Assembly: GCA_001584585.1 (NCBI GenBank)
Contig: LSYV01000039.1
Span: 368,159 to 432,158 of the forward strand
Direction: 5' to 3'
Length of the DNA: 64,000 bases
From: Gonium pectorale
Taxonomy: Eukaryota > Chlorophyta > Chlorophyceae > Chlamydomonadales > Volvocaceae
The notes under the pieces were generated by a model. It was not told where the DNA came from and ran no database searches. It was given only the letters and a program-made list of their open reading frames with translations. Shown here one piece after another: positions 1-12,000 of the stretch (the stretch's first letter is position 1; each line of letters begins with the position of its first letter). The translations under genes and the position numbers were made by a program.

Positions 1-3000
1 CCGCTATCTCGCTGTTGGCGTGGATGGCGGCCGAGCTGCCCGCAAGCGCGGCGGCCGACGATGAGGCGGAGGAGGGCGAGTGGCGCCGCGCGTAGATGTA
101 GGCCAGGTGGCGGTTGGTGAGCAGCACCACGCGTGTGGGGCGCGCCGCCACCACGTCCAACACCTCATCATCCACCAGCGCAGAGGAGATGGCGGGCAGC
201 GCGTTCTACAGCGGGGAACAAGTGCAACGGTCCCGTTTGCATACTTGCGCGGCGACACTTCAAAATTTCAGGCAACGCTGCACTGGAAGCATTGCGAGTA
301 CCGAGCAAATGCGTAGCAGTGCTGCGGCAAGGATGCGAAGCGCAGCGCATGGTGCGCACCTGCCACGCCGCGATGAGCGCCGAGAGGTAGGCTTCCTGCA
401 CGGCGCTGGCGCGCGCCGCCTGCACCACGTCCGTGATGGCCACGCCGGGCGCCTGCACCCGCCGCACCAGCTTGCCCTGGATGCCGCGCTTGCCCAGGCA
501 CAGCAGGCCGGTGCCTTGCAGCATCTTGCTGGTGGCCTCAACGGTGCCCGCCACGGGGCGCAGCACCATGCCTAGAGTCGCCTTGGCCAGGCCCGTGGGA
601 ACGCCAGCCACAGCCATCCCGCGCTTCCAGCGGGCACCTGCACGACATCAGATGAAGCGGTGCTCTGAGATGCAGAGTACGAAGAACGACGATATGGACT
701 TGATTTCAGCATCGGACTCATACTGCGTACTTAACCCATGCACTTAACTGCATGCTGTATGGCGTCCTCTCCAAGCACTCACCGGCTGCGGTGTCGTGCA
801 TGAAGCCGTACGCGGCTGCCATGAAGCCCAGCAGCACGTCCTTCTGCCCCAGGTACAATGCGTCGATGAACGTCTGCGGCTTGACGGTGAAGCGCCGCGC
901 CGCCTCTGAGTCGGACAGATTGGCCGTTTCCGTCGAGAAGCGCGGCGGCAGGATGTCCATGACCGCGCACATAGCCCGGCTGATCACGCCGATGACCTGT
1001 TAGGCACGGCGCGTGTTGCAGCGGGCAGACGTCTCTGACGCTATCGCGATCCCAATAGGGCATTACGGTAGCCGTCCTCTGCGCGCACCTGTCCGGTGAG
1101 TGTGAAGGTGACGTAGCCCACGCGCATAGGTATCTGAACTGGCGAGACGCGCTTGGCCGCGACGTCGTGCCCAAGGTCCACCAGCGCCAGGCCTGCCCAG
1201 ATGACGGACGCCGGGATGGCTGCAATGGCGGGGCCCGCGCCGCCCAGCACTTTGCGCGCCTGCGCCAGCGCGATCCACGAGTAATGCCGCCACAGCGTGT
1301 TCACCAGCGATACCCTGTTCACGAGGCGGTTCTGGAAGGCGACGAACTCGAGCTGGATTGGAGCCTGCATACAGGGTTCACGCCAGCCTCTTAGCATGGA
1401 ATGAGCGTTTTTTTGCATAACGGCGCTCACGTCGGCGTAGGCGGTCAGTCCTGTGTACCATCTTATTTGCCAGGCAACGGAGACGCGCCGGACGCCATAC
1501 GGACGAGCAGTGCTCTCTGACAAACCAGCCAGGACCGCTTACCGCTGTTACGTTGATTAGCTGGAAGCCGTTGCTGCCCGATACTCGGCCAAGAAAGCCG
1601 CGGAGCATGGAGCGCTGCCCCTCCTTCGCCTGCGCATGAGCATACCGAGGACGCGACGCGATCACGCTTATGCACGTCGTTCAGCCACATACACAGTTAC
1701 GGCCTGGCCTACGACCAAGCCCGTTACGCGCAGCGCCTCTATACAGTGGCACAAGGTTGCGCTTCGGATAATAAGGTTTAGAAGTCCCTTGCACTCACGC
1801 TCGAGTTCGCCGACTGCCCGGCGTTGAAGCTGCTGGACAGCGACAGCGTCACATTTACAAAGATGTCCGACAGGTAGAAATCCTGGTGGTGGTAAAGCAC
1901 AAGGCGGGTTACGTGTCCGCTTGGGCAGCAATATGTGAGGGTGACCAAGCGCACGCAAGATCTGATCCCACTTCATCTGTTCGTACGTACCCCAAGATAG
2001 AACCACATGGAACTCTGGCCGCGCAGCAGCTCCAGCTCCGCCGACTCCTTTTGGGCCAGCCAGGAAATGGATGACTCGGGGCTCTTGTTCCAGCGGCCCA
2101 CCGGGTCGGCCGAGGCGTCCTCGTCGATAGCGGCCCCAGGCGACTGTGCCAATCCAGAAGGCGAAGTATGCACCAAGGATTAGGAAAGTGTCAAGCAATC
2201 TGGAATGCGTTGCTGTCCATTCAGGGACTTTCAGCGTCACCAGTATCGAACGAATGAATTCGCACCTGCTTGAGCTCAATCTGCGCCTGCCAGGCCGTGT
2301 CTTGGCTCAAGTCCGCCAGAGGCAGCACGTTGAGGTAGGCAATCATGGCCTCGATGAATTCCTGTTGGAAGGCGACACCCGAACGCTGTTGATGTGTATT
2401 GGACCGCTTGCTACTGAAAGCGCGAACCCTGCTGCTGCACAGCTGTCGCATCAGGGATCGGGATACGGCGCGTATCTGGATCGTACCTGGTCGGCCGAGA
2501 AGTCCAGTGGCCCCAGCTCCACAGCGACTTTTTTGAAAGACATGATCCTTGATCCAGTGTCATTCAGGCTGGCCGCCTCCTGGCCCCCAACCTCCTGGTT
2601 GCTGCTGGCCTGGTTGTAGGTCATCTGCGGCGAGAAAGTTAAAGGAATCCATGGGGTCGGCACACGGGACGCAGGCAAAGCCGTAGTGGCAGCGGCTCGG
2701 AGCCATTGCCGTGCTCGTTGCAACAATCTGTTGTACCGTACCTGGAACGTCAGCAGCGGGTCCTGCTGCATCACGTCCTGGCTACCGTGGCGTAGGAGCG
2801 AACCAGACACTTCGGCGCGGCGTACGAGCCGTGCCTTGCGCCGCCGGCGGGCGTGAGCCACACTGCAGCGGAGCAGCCAAGGGTTGCATGTTCGAATCCC
2901 CACGAGCATACCGATATGCGTGTGGGGCATTCAAGGGACTTCGCCGTGTGCACAGGACCTGTCATCAAAAACGGCTCTGTAAGACTCACCCGCCAGCCTG

Positions 3001-6000
3001 CGACTCATCTGCTTTCGACAGCACGACTGGGTTGGTGGCCTCAAGCATCTGGTTGTCCAGCTGCAGCGCGTGCACGACGGACGAGATCTGCAGCTCCATG
3101 CGGGTCTGGACCATGGACGCGCGGACCTACAGGTGCAGGAATTAATGTCAGGGGGCATGACGTCGAACAATGAACATCGCGCTCCGCACCTTCTGCACCG
3201 TGAAGTTGAAGAGCTCTTCCAGGTTGGTCTTTGCGCATAGCCCGAAACCGGCCAGGTCGAGCGTGATGGCAGCCAGCACGCCATGAATCTGGGACGGATG
3301 GATCGGGCAGCAACGTGTAATGGGCCACGGGTAGGACGTGATACCAAACCCTCGCAGAAGCGTACCTAGGGAGTACAATCTGGTGCAGGAGCGGGCCCAG
3401 GGGAATCAGTGTGACAGGAACACACCTGCGGCTTGTGTATCTTGATGCGCACAAGCATCTGGAGGTCCACATCTGCGCCCTCGTCCTCCTGGGTCGTCAT
3501 GAGTGCCAACAAGCGCTGCGAACGAGGCCGGCGGCGCGGCAGTGCCAGCCAGGCGTAGATGGGATCGGTGCCAGGGATGTCCGACACCTGCAGCTCTGCC
3601 TGCGCCAGCACCTTCCGATACGAGCTGGTCAGCTCGTCAACCACCTGCACGGCACATTTGCAGGGATGATCAACCACGTAAACAGCTAAGTTTTAATGTG
3701 ATTGACGCGGTTGACGCGGTTGACGCGGTTGACGCGGTTGACACCCACCTGCAACTGCACCTTGGCTCCCAGCGGCACCGTCTTGAAGGTGCAGGTGTTC
3801 CGTGGGAACCGCGGGTGCACCGAATTTACGCCAGCCGGCACTACAACAGGCTCGCCGCCGCATGACACCACGACGGCAGCCTTGGGCAGCTTGGCGGTTG
3901 ACACCAGGTTCCCGGCCTGCCGGCCGTGCAGCGCCGCGGCCACGTTTGCACGGAAGCCTTCACGCGGCAGCAGGCCAGACACCTCCAGCACTGACACCTC
4001 CAGGTCCACTGAGTACGACTCTGACAGCGCCCGCGCTGTCTTGTTAGCAGGCAAGACCGAGTACGGGCCAGTGGTGTCTCCAGCGCCGGCACCGGCACCA
4101 GAAAGCGAGGCCCAAGGCCTTGAGCCGTCGGCAGTGCTCGCCTGCTCTGAAGCGGCCCCGGTCGTCGCAGCCTCAGCAGCTAGGGTCGGTGCAGGCGTGT
4201 CCAGGCCCGGCGTGCGCACAAACTGCGCGGTGACCGTCGCCGGTAGCGGGTTAATGCTCGCCAGCAGCTCCAACTTCTGCGCGAGGATGTTCTCCAGCGT
4301 GTTCACCTCGCGCATCAGCAGCCCCTCCGCGGTCACGCTCCAATCAAACGACAGGACTATATGTCCGCGGACCACCTGCGAGCCGGACTTGCGCTCTAGC
4401 CCAAAGCGCCATTCGTGATGTGGCTCGCGTCCAAGCGTGAGCTGCAGCGGCACCCGAACGCAGCCCGCGAACTGGCCGGTGCTGACGGTCATCGGCGGGT
4501 TCCGCACGGCCTCCGGCCTCCTGCTGCTGCTGGATGCGGCGGCAGCAGCGGCGGCTTGAGCGTCCTGTCTGTGTCGGGAGACATGCGTCTGCTCCGTGCC
4601 TTTGGCAATGAAGAAGTCGATCTGCAGCTCCGCAGACGCGGGGATGTCCCGGAACGTCTCCGCATGTCGCTGCAAGTCGATGCGGCCTGCCACAGGGGCC
4701 GCGTCACCGCTGTGTGTCGCGTTTTCATCAGGCTTAACCTCCCTGGGCTGGTTCCAGAGTGCTGTGGCCTTCAGCTGCTCGTCCTTGCCTTGCATGCTGG
4801 GGTCGTTAGAATGGATTCGCATCTGCATGAATGGAGAGACGAGATGTGTTAGCATGCGAGGTGACAATATGATCTCACATAATAGCTCACACGATTCCAC
4901 TACTGATCCAACACCATGCAGATGCCACCCTGTAAGTGCATGTGAAGAAGCCCTGAGCATTCCCTGCGGAGTGTTTTGATACATACTAACCTTCGCCTCC
5001 AGCGCCATTAGCTTCTCGTTGCTGCCGAAGCCCGCAGTCAAGCCCTCCATATAGCACAGCACCACCGTGAAATCGCCGCCGATCGGGATGTCAACGTCGG
5101 CGCCGTAGGCCGTCAGCGTCTCCAGCACTAGTCCAAGCCTGCCGTCTGTAGATCCGGGTGCGGCTGTCAGCAGTGCCGGAAGTCCGGCGTGACCTGGTGA
5201 GGGCTGCCCCATCGCATGGCTCTGGTTGGACACGTTGCGGCTGTGGTGCGGACGATGGAGCGTCTGCATGAAGCTGGCTGAGTGCTGGAGCGACGAGTGC
5301 CGAGTCATGGCCTGCGGGCCCAACGGCCCGGGAACGCTGTTGTGCCGATGGCCAACTGAACCAAGCCGCCGAAACGCAAACGAGCCAAGGTTGGCCACGG
5401 CAGCATGCGGCAGGCCCTGCTGCGGGCGCATCGACTGAATGCGAGCTGCGCTGGCTGGTGGCCCCATGCTGGGCATCGAACCGGACGCTGAGGGGGCTTG
5501 CATCCTCTGCGGCTGCACAGCAGCCCGGGCGTATGCCCAGCCGCTGCTGCCGTCCATCCTCGCGGAGCCTGACGGGCCATCACCCGATACAGGCGCCGGC
5601 TGTAGGGCACCCGTCACGGCGCGAAGGGGCTGGTTGGAGGTGGGTGCCGGCCTTGAATCGCCGTCTGGATTGTTCGCATCTGCGGGCGATGCCACGGCGT
5701 CCTTGCCGCTGCCCACTGGCTGCAGTGTGCCACGGGCGTGCTCCTCAGTGCCACCGAGCTGCAGGAAGAGCCGGTGCTCAACCTCCTTCAGTCGCATTGC
5801 CACCTGCAGCGGCCGGATGTACCCGTATGTAAACGTGTAATGCCATAGTTCAGTCACTGCAAGTCCCGTTGTCAGGTTGCAAGTAGCAGCGCAGACCATG
5901 TGCAGGATCGCACTCAGCCCGACGCCTCCCCCGGTCGCGCACCAGGTTGAGACGGTACGACAGGTTGAGCAGGCTGTTCTCGTCATCCATGTTCGCAGCA

Positions 6001-9000
6001 CCCGTCCGGTCCTCCGAAAAGCAGAGGACTCGCGTAGGCCCATCAGCGTAGACGGTGACGTACACCTGCAGGTACGAAAAGTCTAAATGACTAACGCCAA
6101 CCGTGATACTACAGATACAGATTACAGGCCCCCCAGGTAGGGGTTGCAGGCCACACGAGCCGATTGGCTCCCGACCTGCCATAGCAAAGAGCATACTACG
6201 GGAAGTGCATGGTCCATCTGCAGATGCCAGCTTTGCCGGTGCCCTGTTAAGGGCATTGGGCACGCAAGACATCAGGTCAGTACCTTCTTTGCGTTGTCCG
6301 ATAGGTACTTGAGCTTCTCCCGCGCGTCGGCGCGCCCCAGCGCCGCGTGGCTGGGCTCCAGGGACCGTGACTGCACGTATATAACCGTGTTTACGTCGAC
6401 GGCATCCAAACTCACGTCGATGGCGTTGGCCTGCAGACAGGATACCAACGCCATTGTCATGGTGAGTAACTGGTGCTTGAAGGCGATGATGAACAGGATT
6501 GGTGCAGAAGAGAGGTTCGGTGTTGTACCGGTACTGTGAAAGCGTAACATGAAGTGCTACGGTACCGTAAGGCGGCCAACAAGAAAACGTATATTGTTGA
6601 TGACGGAACTGAATTGCCCGTGCGGTGCAGGAATCTATGACGAGCCAACTGGCCAACAGCGAGCTGACGTCTCACCTGTTCCGGATTCGGGTTCTGCTGG
6701 GAAGTGGCAACTACCTTGACGACGTGCTTCAGCCGGGGCTCATCCCACGCGAACGGCATTGGGGCGTTGGCATTGGGCGGGATTTCGTCCCAGTCCTCCC
6801 AGCCGGGAATTTGGAGGGACTGCGCGCGGACCATGCGCCCCGTGCTGCTGTGGCCTGCCCATTCGGCCTGCTTAAGGCGGATGGCGACATCGCGGCAGCG
6901 ATTGAGGACCATGTATGGCGGGATTGACCTGTATGTAAGGGGACATGCTTGAGTATGGCAATTGTACCAAGAAAAGTAAAAGCATGGAAGACGCTAGCCG
7001 AGCAACATACATACTGATGAAGCAGCGGTGGGGAAAGGTGCTTACTCCTTGGATTTGAACGTGACCAACACCGAGCCGGCGGCACCGACAGTGATATTGA
7101 CTGGAATAATCACGTAGTCGCGGCGGATCCGGTGCCGGATGCGGAGCCCGAAATAGTCCTCATTCTCTGGCAACGTGAAGCTGCCTGCAAGTGCCAGGCC
7201 AGAAGAAAATGTCAAGCGCCTGCATGCTGTCAGGCGACGGAACTTTCATGGCTGGTAGGTCTCTCGTGCTGCAATCCCAGTACGCCTGAGTAACAGCACA
7301 CTCTGTCGTAACACCGCCCAACAGCTCACCGGACCACTCCCAGTCATCGCTGGCAGGGCGAATCATGAGCTCTTGCTCCGTGTAGGCGTTATCCCAGTGC
7401 CATGCAGCGCGGCACCCGTTCTCCAAGCGCCGTGAGAAGCGTTGGCCGAGGCCGTATGACGATACATCCGGGTCTGGCGTGCCCTTCTGCTTGTACTCAA
7501 TCGTGAGGCCGGTCGTGTTGCGGATGAGGTATTTGTTCTTGACGGTGATGAGCTGCAAGTGAGAATGGCAGGTAGCCACGGCGTCGTAAGGATAGTTGCA
7601 AGCAGGTCCGGCAGCATGGCGGTCAACAGAGGACGGCTACCCGCGTTGGTGCGTACCTTGGTGTGGCGGAAGACCGTGCTGTTAGGAGCCGGCCAGATCT
7701 CCACGGAGAACTGGTACAGCCTACGCACAGACACCGTCTCAGGCCCGCGCCGGAAGAGTTGGACGATCCGGTCGCAGTGCGACAAATCGTCGGCAGCGGA
7801 AGGGGCACCGCTGGTAGGGCTGCTAAGTCCACGAGCCGCAGATGACCTGGCGGCGCTGAGGCGCTTGCCCAGCGGACCAGTGCCGCCCGCGGCCTCTGCT
7901 ACCCAGGGCGCGCTTTCTGCCTCCGACGAGCGGCCGCCGACGCCCGTGTACGCCCTCTTCACAACGGTTTCAATGGACGTTGTGCGGGACACCTGGTGGT
8001 CTGGCGCTCCGTCGGGCTGCAGCCTTGCTTCGTCCACGGATGCCTGCTGCTCAGCCACACCAGCCAAGCTGGGTAATGCTTGCAGAGGTGCCGGTGAAGC
8101 CGGCTCTGCGCAGGGACAGACGTGTTACACTCCGCCTCCAAGAAACCGCGTGGCAAGAACACGGAAATTGGAAAACCGTCATACCTTACGCATACAATGT
8201 TTACTCCGTGCATTCTTACCCGTGGTAGGCTCCTCCTCAATGGGCGTTATCTCCGCCGATGGCACCAGGAGCAATCGGGTGACCTCGTATGGGCCCCGTA
8301 CCGCCCCACAGGCAGCGAGGGGCCCGCCAGATCTGTCATCCAGCCCGGACGCTGAGCCGCGTGAAGCGGCTGATGGCGGCGTCCTGTCCCCCTTGTCCTC
8401 GCCATCAGCGGGTGCCTCCACAATGTGTGGAGCAGGCCCTGCATTCATGCACGTGCCTGATGTTGAAGGAACAGCTTAGGAGCGCTGGGGAGTCGTCAAT
8501 GTATGCACACTGTAACAGTTACGTGGCTCAATATGAATTGTTCCTTTCTTAAGCGCTTTCTGTTGGCAGCGGAGATTGCTGGTTAGTGCATTTGTAACAA
8601 GCGGACCTGAGGCATCGCTCCCAGCGACGCGCTGATCTGCAGGAGGTAAGGGCATCGGAGGCAGCTGCAGCTTGGGAACCGGTCGGTCTGACATGTCCTC
8701 CGACATCAGCCTCCCCTCGTCCACATTAAGGCCGTCCAGCTCCACGGGCCGGTGAATGCTTGACACGAAGGGGTCATCGGGCAGCTTGGAAACGCCGGAG
8801 TTCAGCTCAGACACGGGAATGGTGAACTGCCAGGGAGAGGGCATGCACAGTATGCGTGAGCAAGGGCCCGCCTTCAACCGTAAATCCCAGTTGCGTCAGA
8901 GCAAAAGGACTGGAAGCGCACGTACAGAGGAAAATGCTCCACAGGTTGTCACGCCTGATCCAACACACATGAAATATGCCCTACCTTCTCCCCTTCAATC

Positions 9001-12000
9001 TCCATGGCATACTTCTGGGTGGTGGTGGCGATCGTGAACGCCGTGCTGAACTCCGTCTTAGAGAAGCGCTCATCGTCGACCCGGAACCGCGTGCGAGACT
9101 GGTCGTTCAGCAGAGCCAGCTTGGCAAAGTGAACCGGATGGCTACTACGCCGCACCGGGCTGGGCCCGGCTCCGCCACCCGACGCCGATCGTGGCGTGCG
9201 CCTGCCGCCACCGGTGCCGGCTACGAGGCCCTCCGGAACCGTGTCACCAGCAATGTCCAGGCACTTTGCATCCGCGGGGTGTCCCGGCGCATGCACGGGC
9301 TGCCACACTGCACACGGTAGAATGAGGGGGAAAGCGATATGCTACCATTATTGCTGCTGCACGGCATGCGCACGAGTACGGCAGGCAGGTTTTCGTAATC
9401 GCAGCAGTTTCCTGGAGCGCAACCCGCAACTTACGGAGGAAGGGCAGGTTATCCATAAGGGCAGGAGCGTCCAGGTCTTTGAAGACCAAGTCGAAGCCGG
9501 TGCGGTTGTCGACCCAGAAGGGAGCATATAGGGAAAGCCGGCAGACGTGGTCCTCCTCTTTTGCAGCCAGGCTGTTGTGGAGGCTCAGGAAGAGCACCTT
9601 GGGCGCTTTGATGGGTTCCTTCTTGACGTTAACATCATCGCCTCTGGGCGACACCAGCTCGTTCTTCTTGAACTCCTCCCGGTCGTGCCAGTCGCCCTGC
9701 TTGCGCCGGCGCAGCCCCTCCGTGACCTGGCGGAGGGCGCAGGGGAAGCCGTCGGTGATGGCAGGGCACAGTTAAGGCAAAGCTGCAGTTGACTTCCACC
9801 CTGCCAAGTAACCGGTACAACGAAGGCGTACTGGGAAACCTTTTCCGCTTGTACGCACTTGATACCCAGTGTCAGCAACGCCACGAAGGCGATAACGTAT
9901 GCGGCACCGCCAGTCAGCTTCTGCCTTACCTGCCACGCGATGCTCTTAAAGGTGTACCGAATCTTGGGCTTTGCGGCATCTATGACCGCCTCCGTGCCCG
10001 CGACCACCTTGTCCTTCACCTCCTGACCGCCCGCCAGCAGGGTGTCCGCTACCATGGAAGCAACCTGGGTGCCGCCATGCACCACCTGTTGCAGCATGAC
10101 CGGGCACGCAGTCAGGGACACTCGGTTGCTTCATGAAAGAGTAGCTGGGATCTTAGCGCATTCAGCTAGGACGCCAGTCGCACCTGCTGCCCTCCCTGCA
10201 TGAGGGCGTCGCTGACGTTCCTTAGGGCCTCTGAGCCGCCGTGCAGGACCACTCCCGCCACCTGCAGGTTTGAGTCGTCAGCGTTGTATGGCGGGATGCA
10301 GAGGCATTAGCTATAGATGCGTTCGGGAGGAGGGCGGTGTGCGCACCACAGTCACGTTGCACCTTGACACATTCACGGCGTGCATGAACGGTCCTGGGAT
10401 GGAAAGTAGCCAGTTCTCGAACTTCCTGATGGCACAATAGTACTGTACCTGCTGCCCACCGCCCACGAGCTTCTCGCCCACGTTCCGCGCCATGCTGGGC
10501 AGGCGGGGTACGACAGCTTTCGCAGACCCAATGGCTGACTTGACCGTCTTGATCGGACTCTGGTTCACGAGGCTGCGCGCTGTCTTGTTGCGCCTTTGCA
10601 AGTGCGGCCGAACGTAAGTATATGGGATACGCTCACTGGAGACCCTGCTGACACGTCCCCTGTTGCTGAGCTGCGCTTCGCCATGGCTGCCAGAGCCCGA
10701 GCCAGCTCCTGATGCGTGGCGTTCCGCATCCAGTGGGCTCATGCGCCGAATCGGGGTGCTGCGCGCCGACTCGGAGTCCGAGCAAGCGGTGTCCATCGAG
10801 GTCGTCCCCGTAGTCAAGAAAGATTGATGCGCAATTTGTGCCTCTAGCAGCGCCGCCGGGGACATCGCCTCACGAATCGCGGGCAATGCAACACTGCTGC
10901 GCTGCTTGGCACGGACCACCCCACTCCGGCGAGCAAGGACGTACTCAGGCAAGCTTTCTGCACCCGCACTGCTGGCCGCAGCTGCTTCTGGACTGATCTG
11001 CGGGTCCGCCGGCTGGATGCTGGCGGCGCCTGCAGGTGAGCGCCTGCCCTCGAACACCTGCACCGGCTCGTCACCGTCGGCGACACTGCTTAGGCTACGA
11101 GACACCCTTCGCACCGCCAGGCCTCCTTGGGAGACTCCGGATAGCCTCCGCACGGCACCAGGTCGTGGGACAGCGAACCGAAGCGGCTGTGAGTGTGGCG
11201 ATATAAGGGGCCGCCGTCTTGAGGCGTCCGGAGGAGACGTGTGGGCCACATCAACAGCAGCGGGCCTGCCCTGCCCTTCTTGATCCGAGGCGGAACAGGT
11301 GCTGCTGGGGCCGGAGCCGCCGAAGCTCGGAGAGCTGCCGGTGTAGCGACGTTCCCTGGCGGCCTGACTCCCAGGAGCAGGAGCTGGCGTTGCGAAGAAG
11401 GCTTCGACTGCCGGTGCACCAAGAGCAGGAACAGCGGAATTCCGGGTCTGCTGGAGGTGCGACGGCAAAGATGCAGCTGCCCCATGGGACTCGGCCCGGC
11501 TGGGAGCCGGGGGATCGTCGGAGGGCCCATCTTCCGGCGTGCTGCCGAGCCGCAGACCTGCTGATGACGCGGCGTCACTCACTGTACCTTCAAACTCACT
11601 GGGGCGCCTGCGGCTTGGCAGTGTTGACGTGGACGCGGAGGAGGCCGCGCCGAAGGCTGGGTTATGTGACCACTCGTCCGGGCCTGGCGAGGGGCAGAGC
11701 ATGCTGAGCGGTGTGGTGGCACCGCTGTGGAGCACGACAGTTGCCGCTGCCGACGAACGCCCAGTGTGAACAGGATCTTCACGGGTGGCAGTCGACGGGT
11801 GATCTCCGACGTTGTGGCGAGGTGTATAAGGATCTGGAGGCAAGACCGCAGCGACGGCGGCAACGCTGCCGCCTACTGAGGACTCGACCGCCTCGGCACC
11901 CCTTATCATGCCCTGAGGAGTAGGCAGCTTAGGAGGGCTTGAGGCCAAGGGTAGCTGAGCGCTGCTCGGGGCCAGCAGCAGCGTCTCGGCAGCATCGCCA

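Larger units (their letters stand above)
1..6430 (-). other. VPS13 segment E: C2-like insertion and conserved C-terminal region
   Basis: Exons: 6430-6284, 6065-5943, 5813-4991, 4822-3749, 3644-3426, 3288-3190, 3126-2990, 2862-2742, 2624-2487, 2385-2266, 2143-1991, 1882-1799, 1629-1543, 1364-1089, 996-783, 637-360, 206-1. Exon 6065-5943 carries ADGPTRVLCFSED, a VPS13 signature. The exons 5813-3426 add a disordered Ser/His/Gln-rich stretch and a C2-like unit (YSVDLEVSVLEVSGLL ... NTCTFKTVPLGAKVQLQV). Exon 3126-2990 has ALQLDNQMLEATNPVVL. Exons 1364-1 resemble the ATG2/VPS13 C-terminal helices (MVLRPVAGTVEATSKML) and then a PH-like start, LDVVAARPTRVVLLTNRHLA, still open at the window edge. Confidence 0.82.

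Noticed and set aside
3702..3742. The regularly repeated TTGACGCGG as a CRISPR-like array
   Set aside because: Units are only 9 bp, contiguous and intronic in a eukaryotic gene; it is a simple tandem repeat.
3686..6043. A 785-codon minus-strand open frame read as a single exon
   Set aside because: It spans several VPS13 exons and their introns; the conserved blocks splice out of it with GT-AG signals and the intervening sequence is not VPS13-like.
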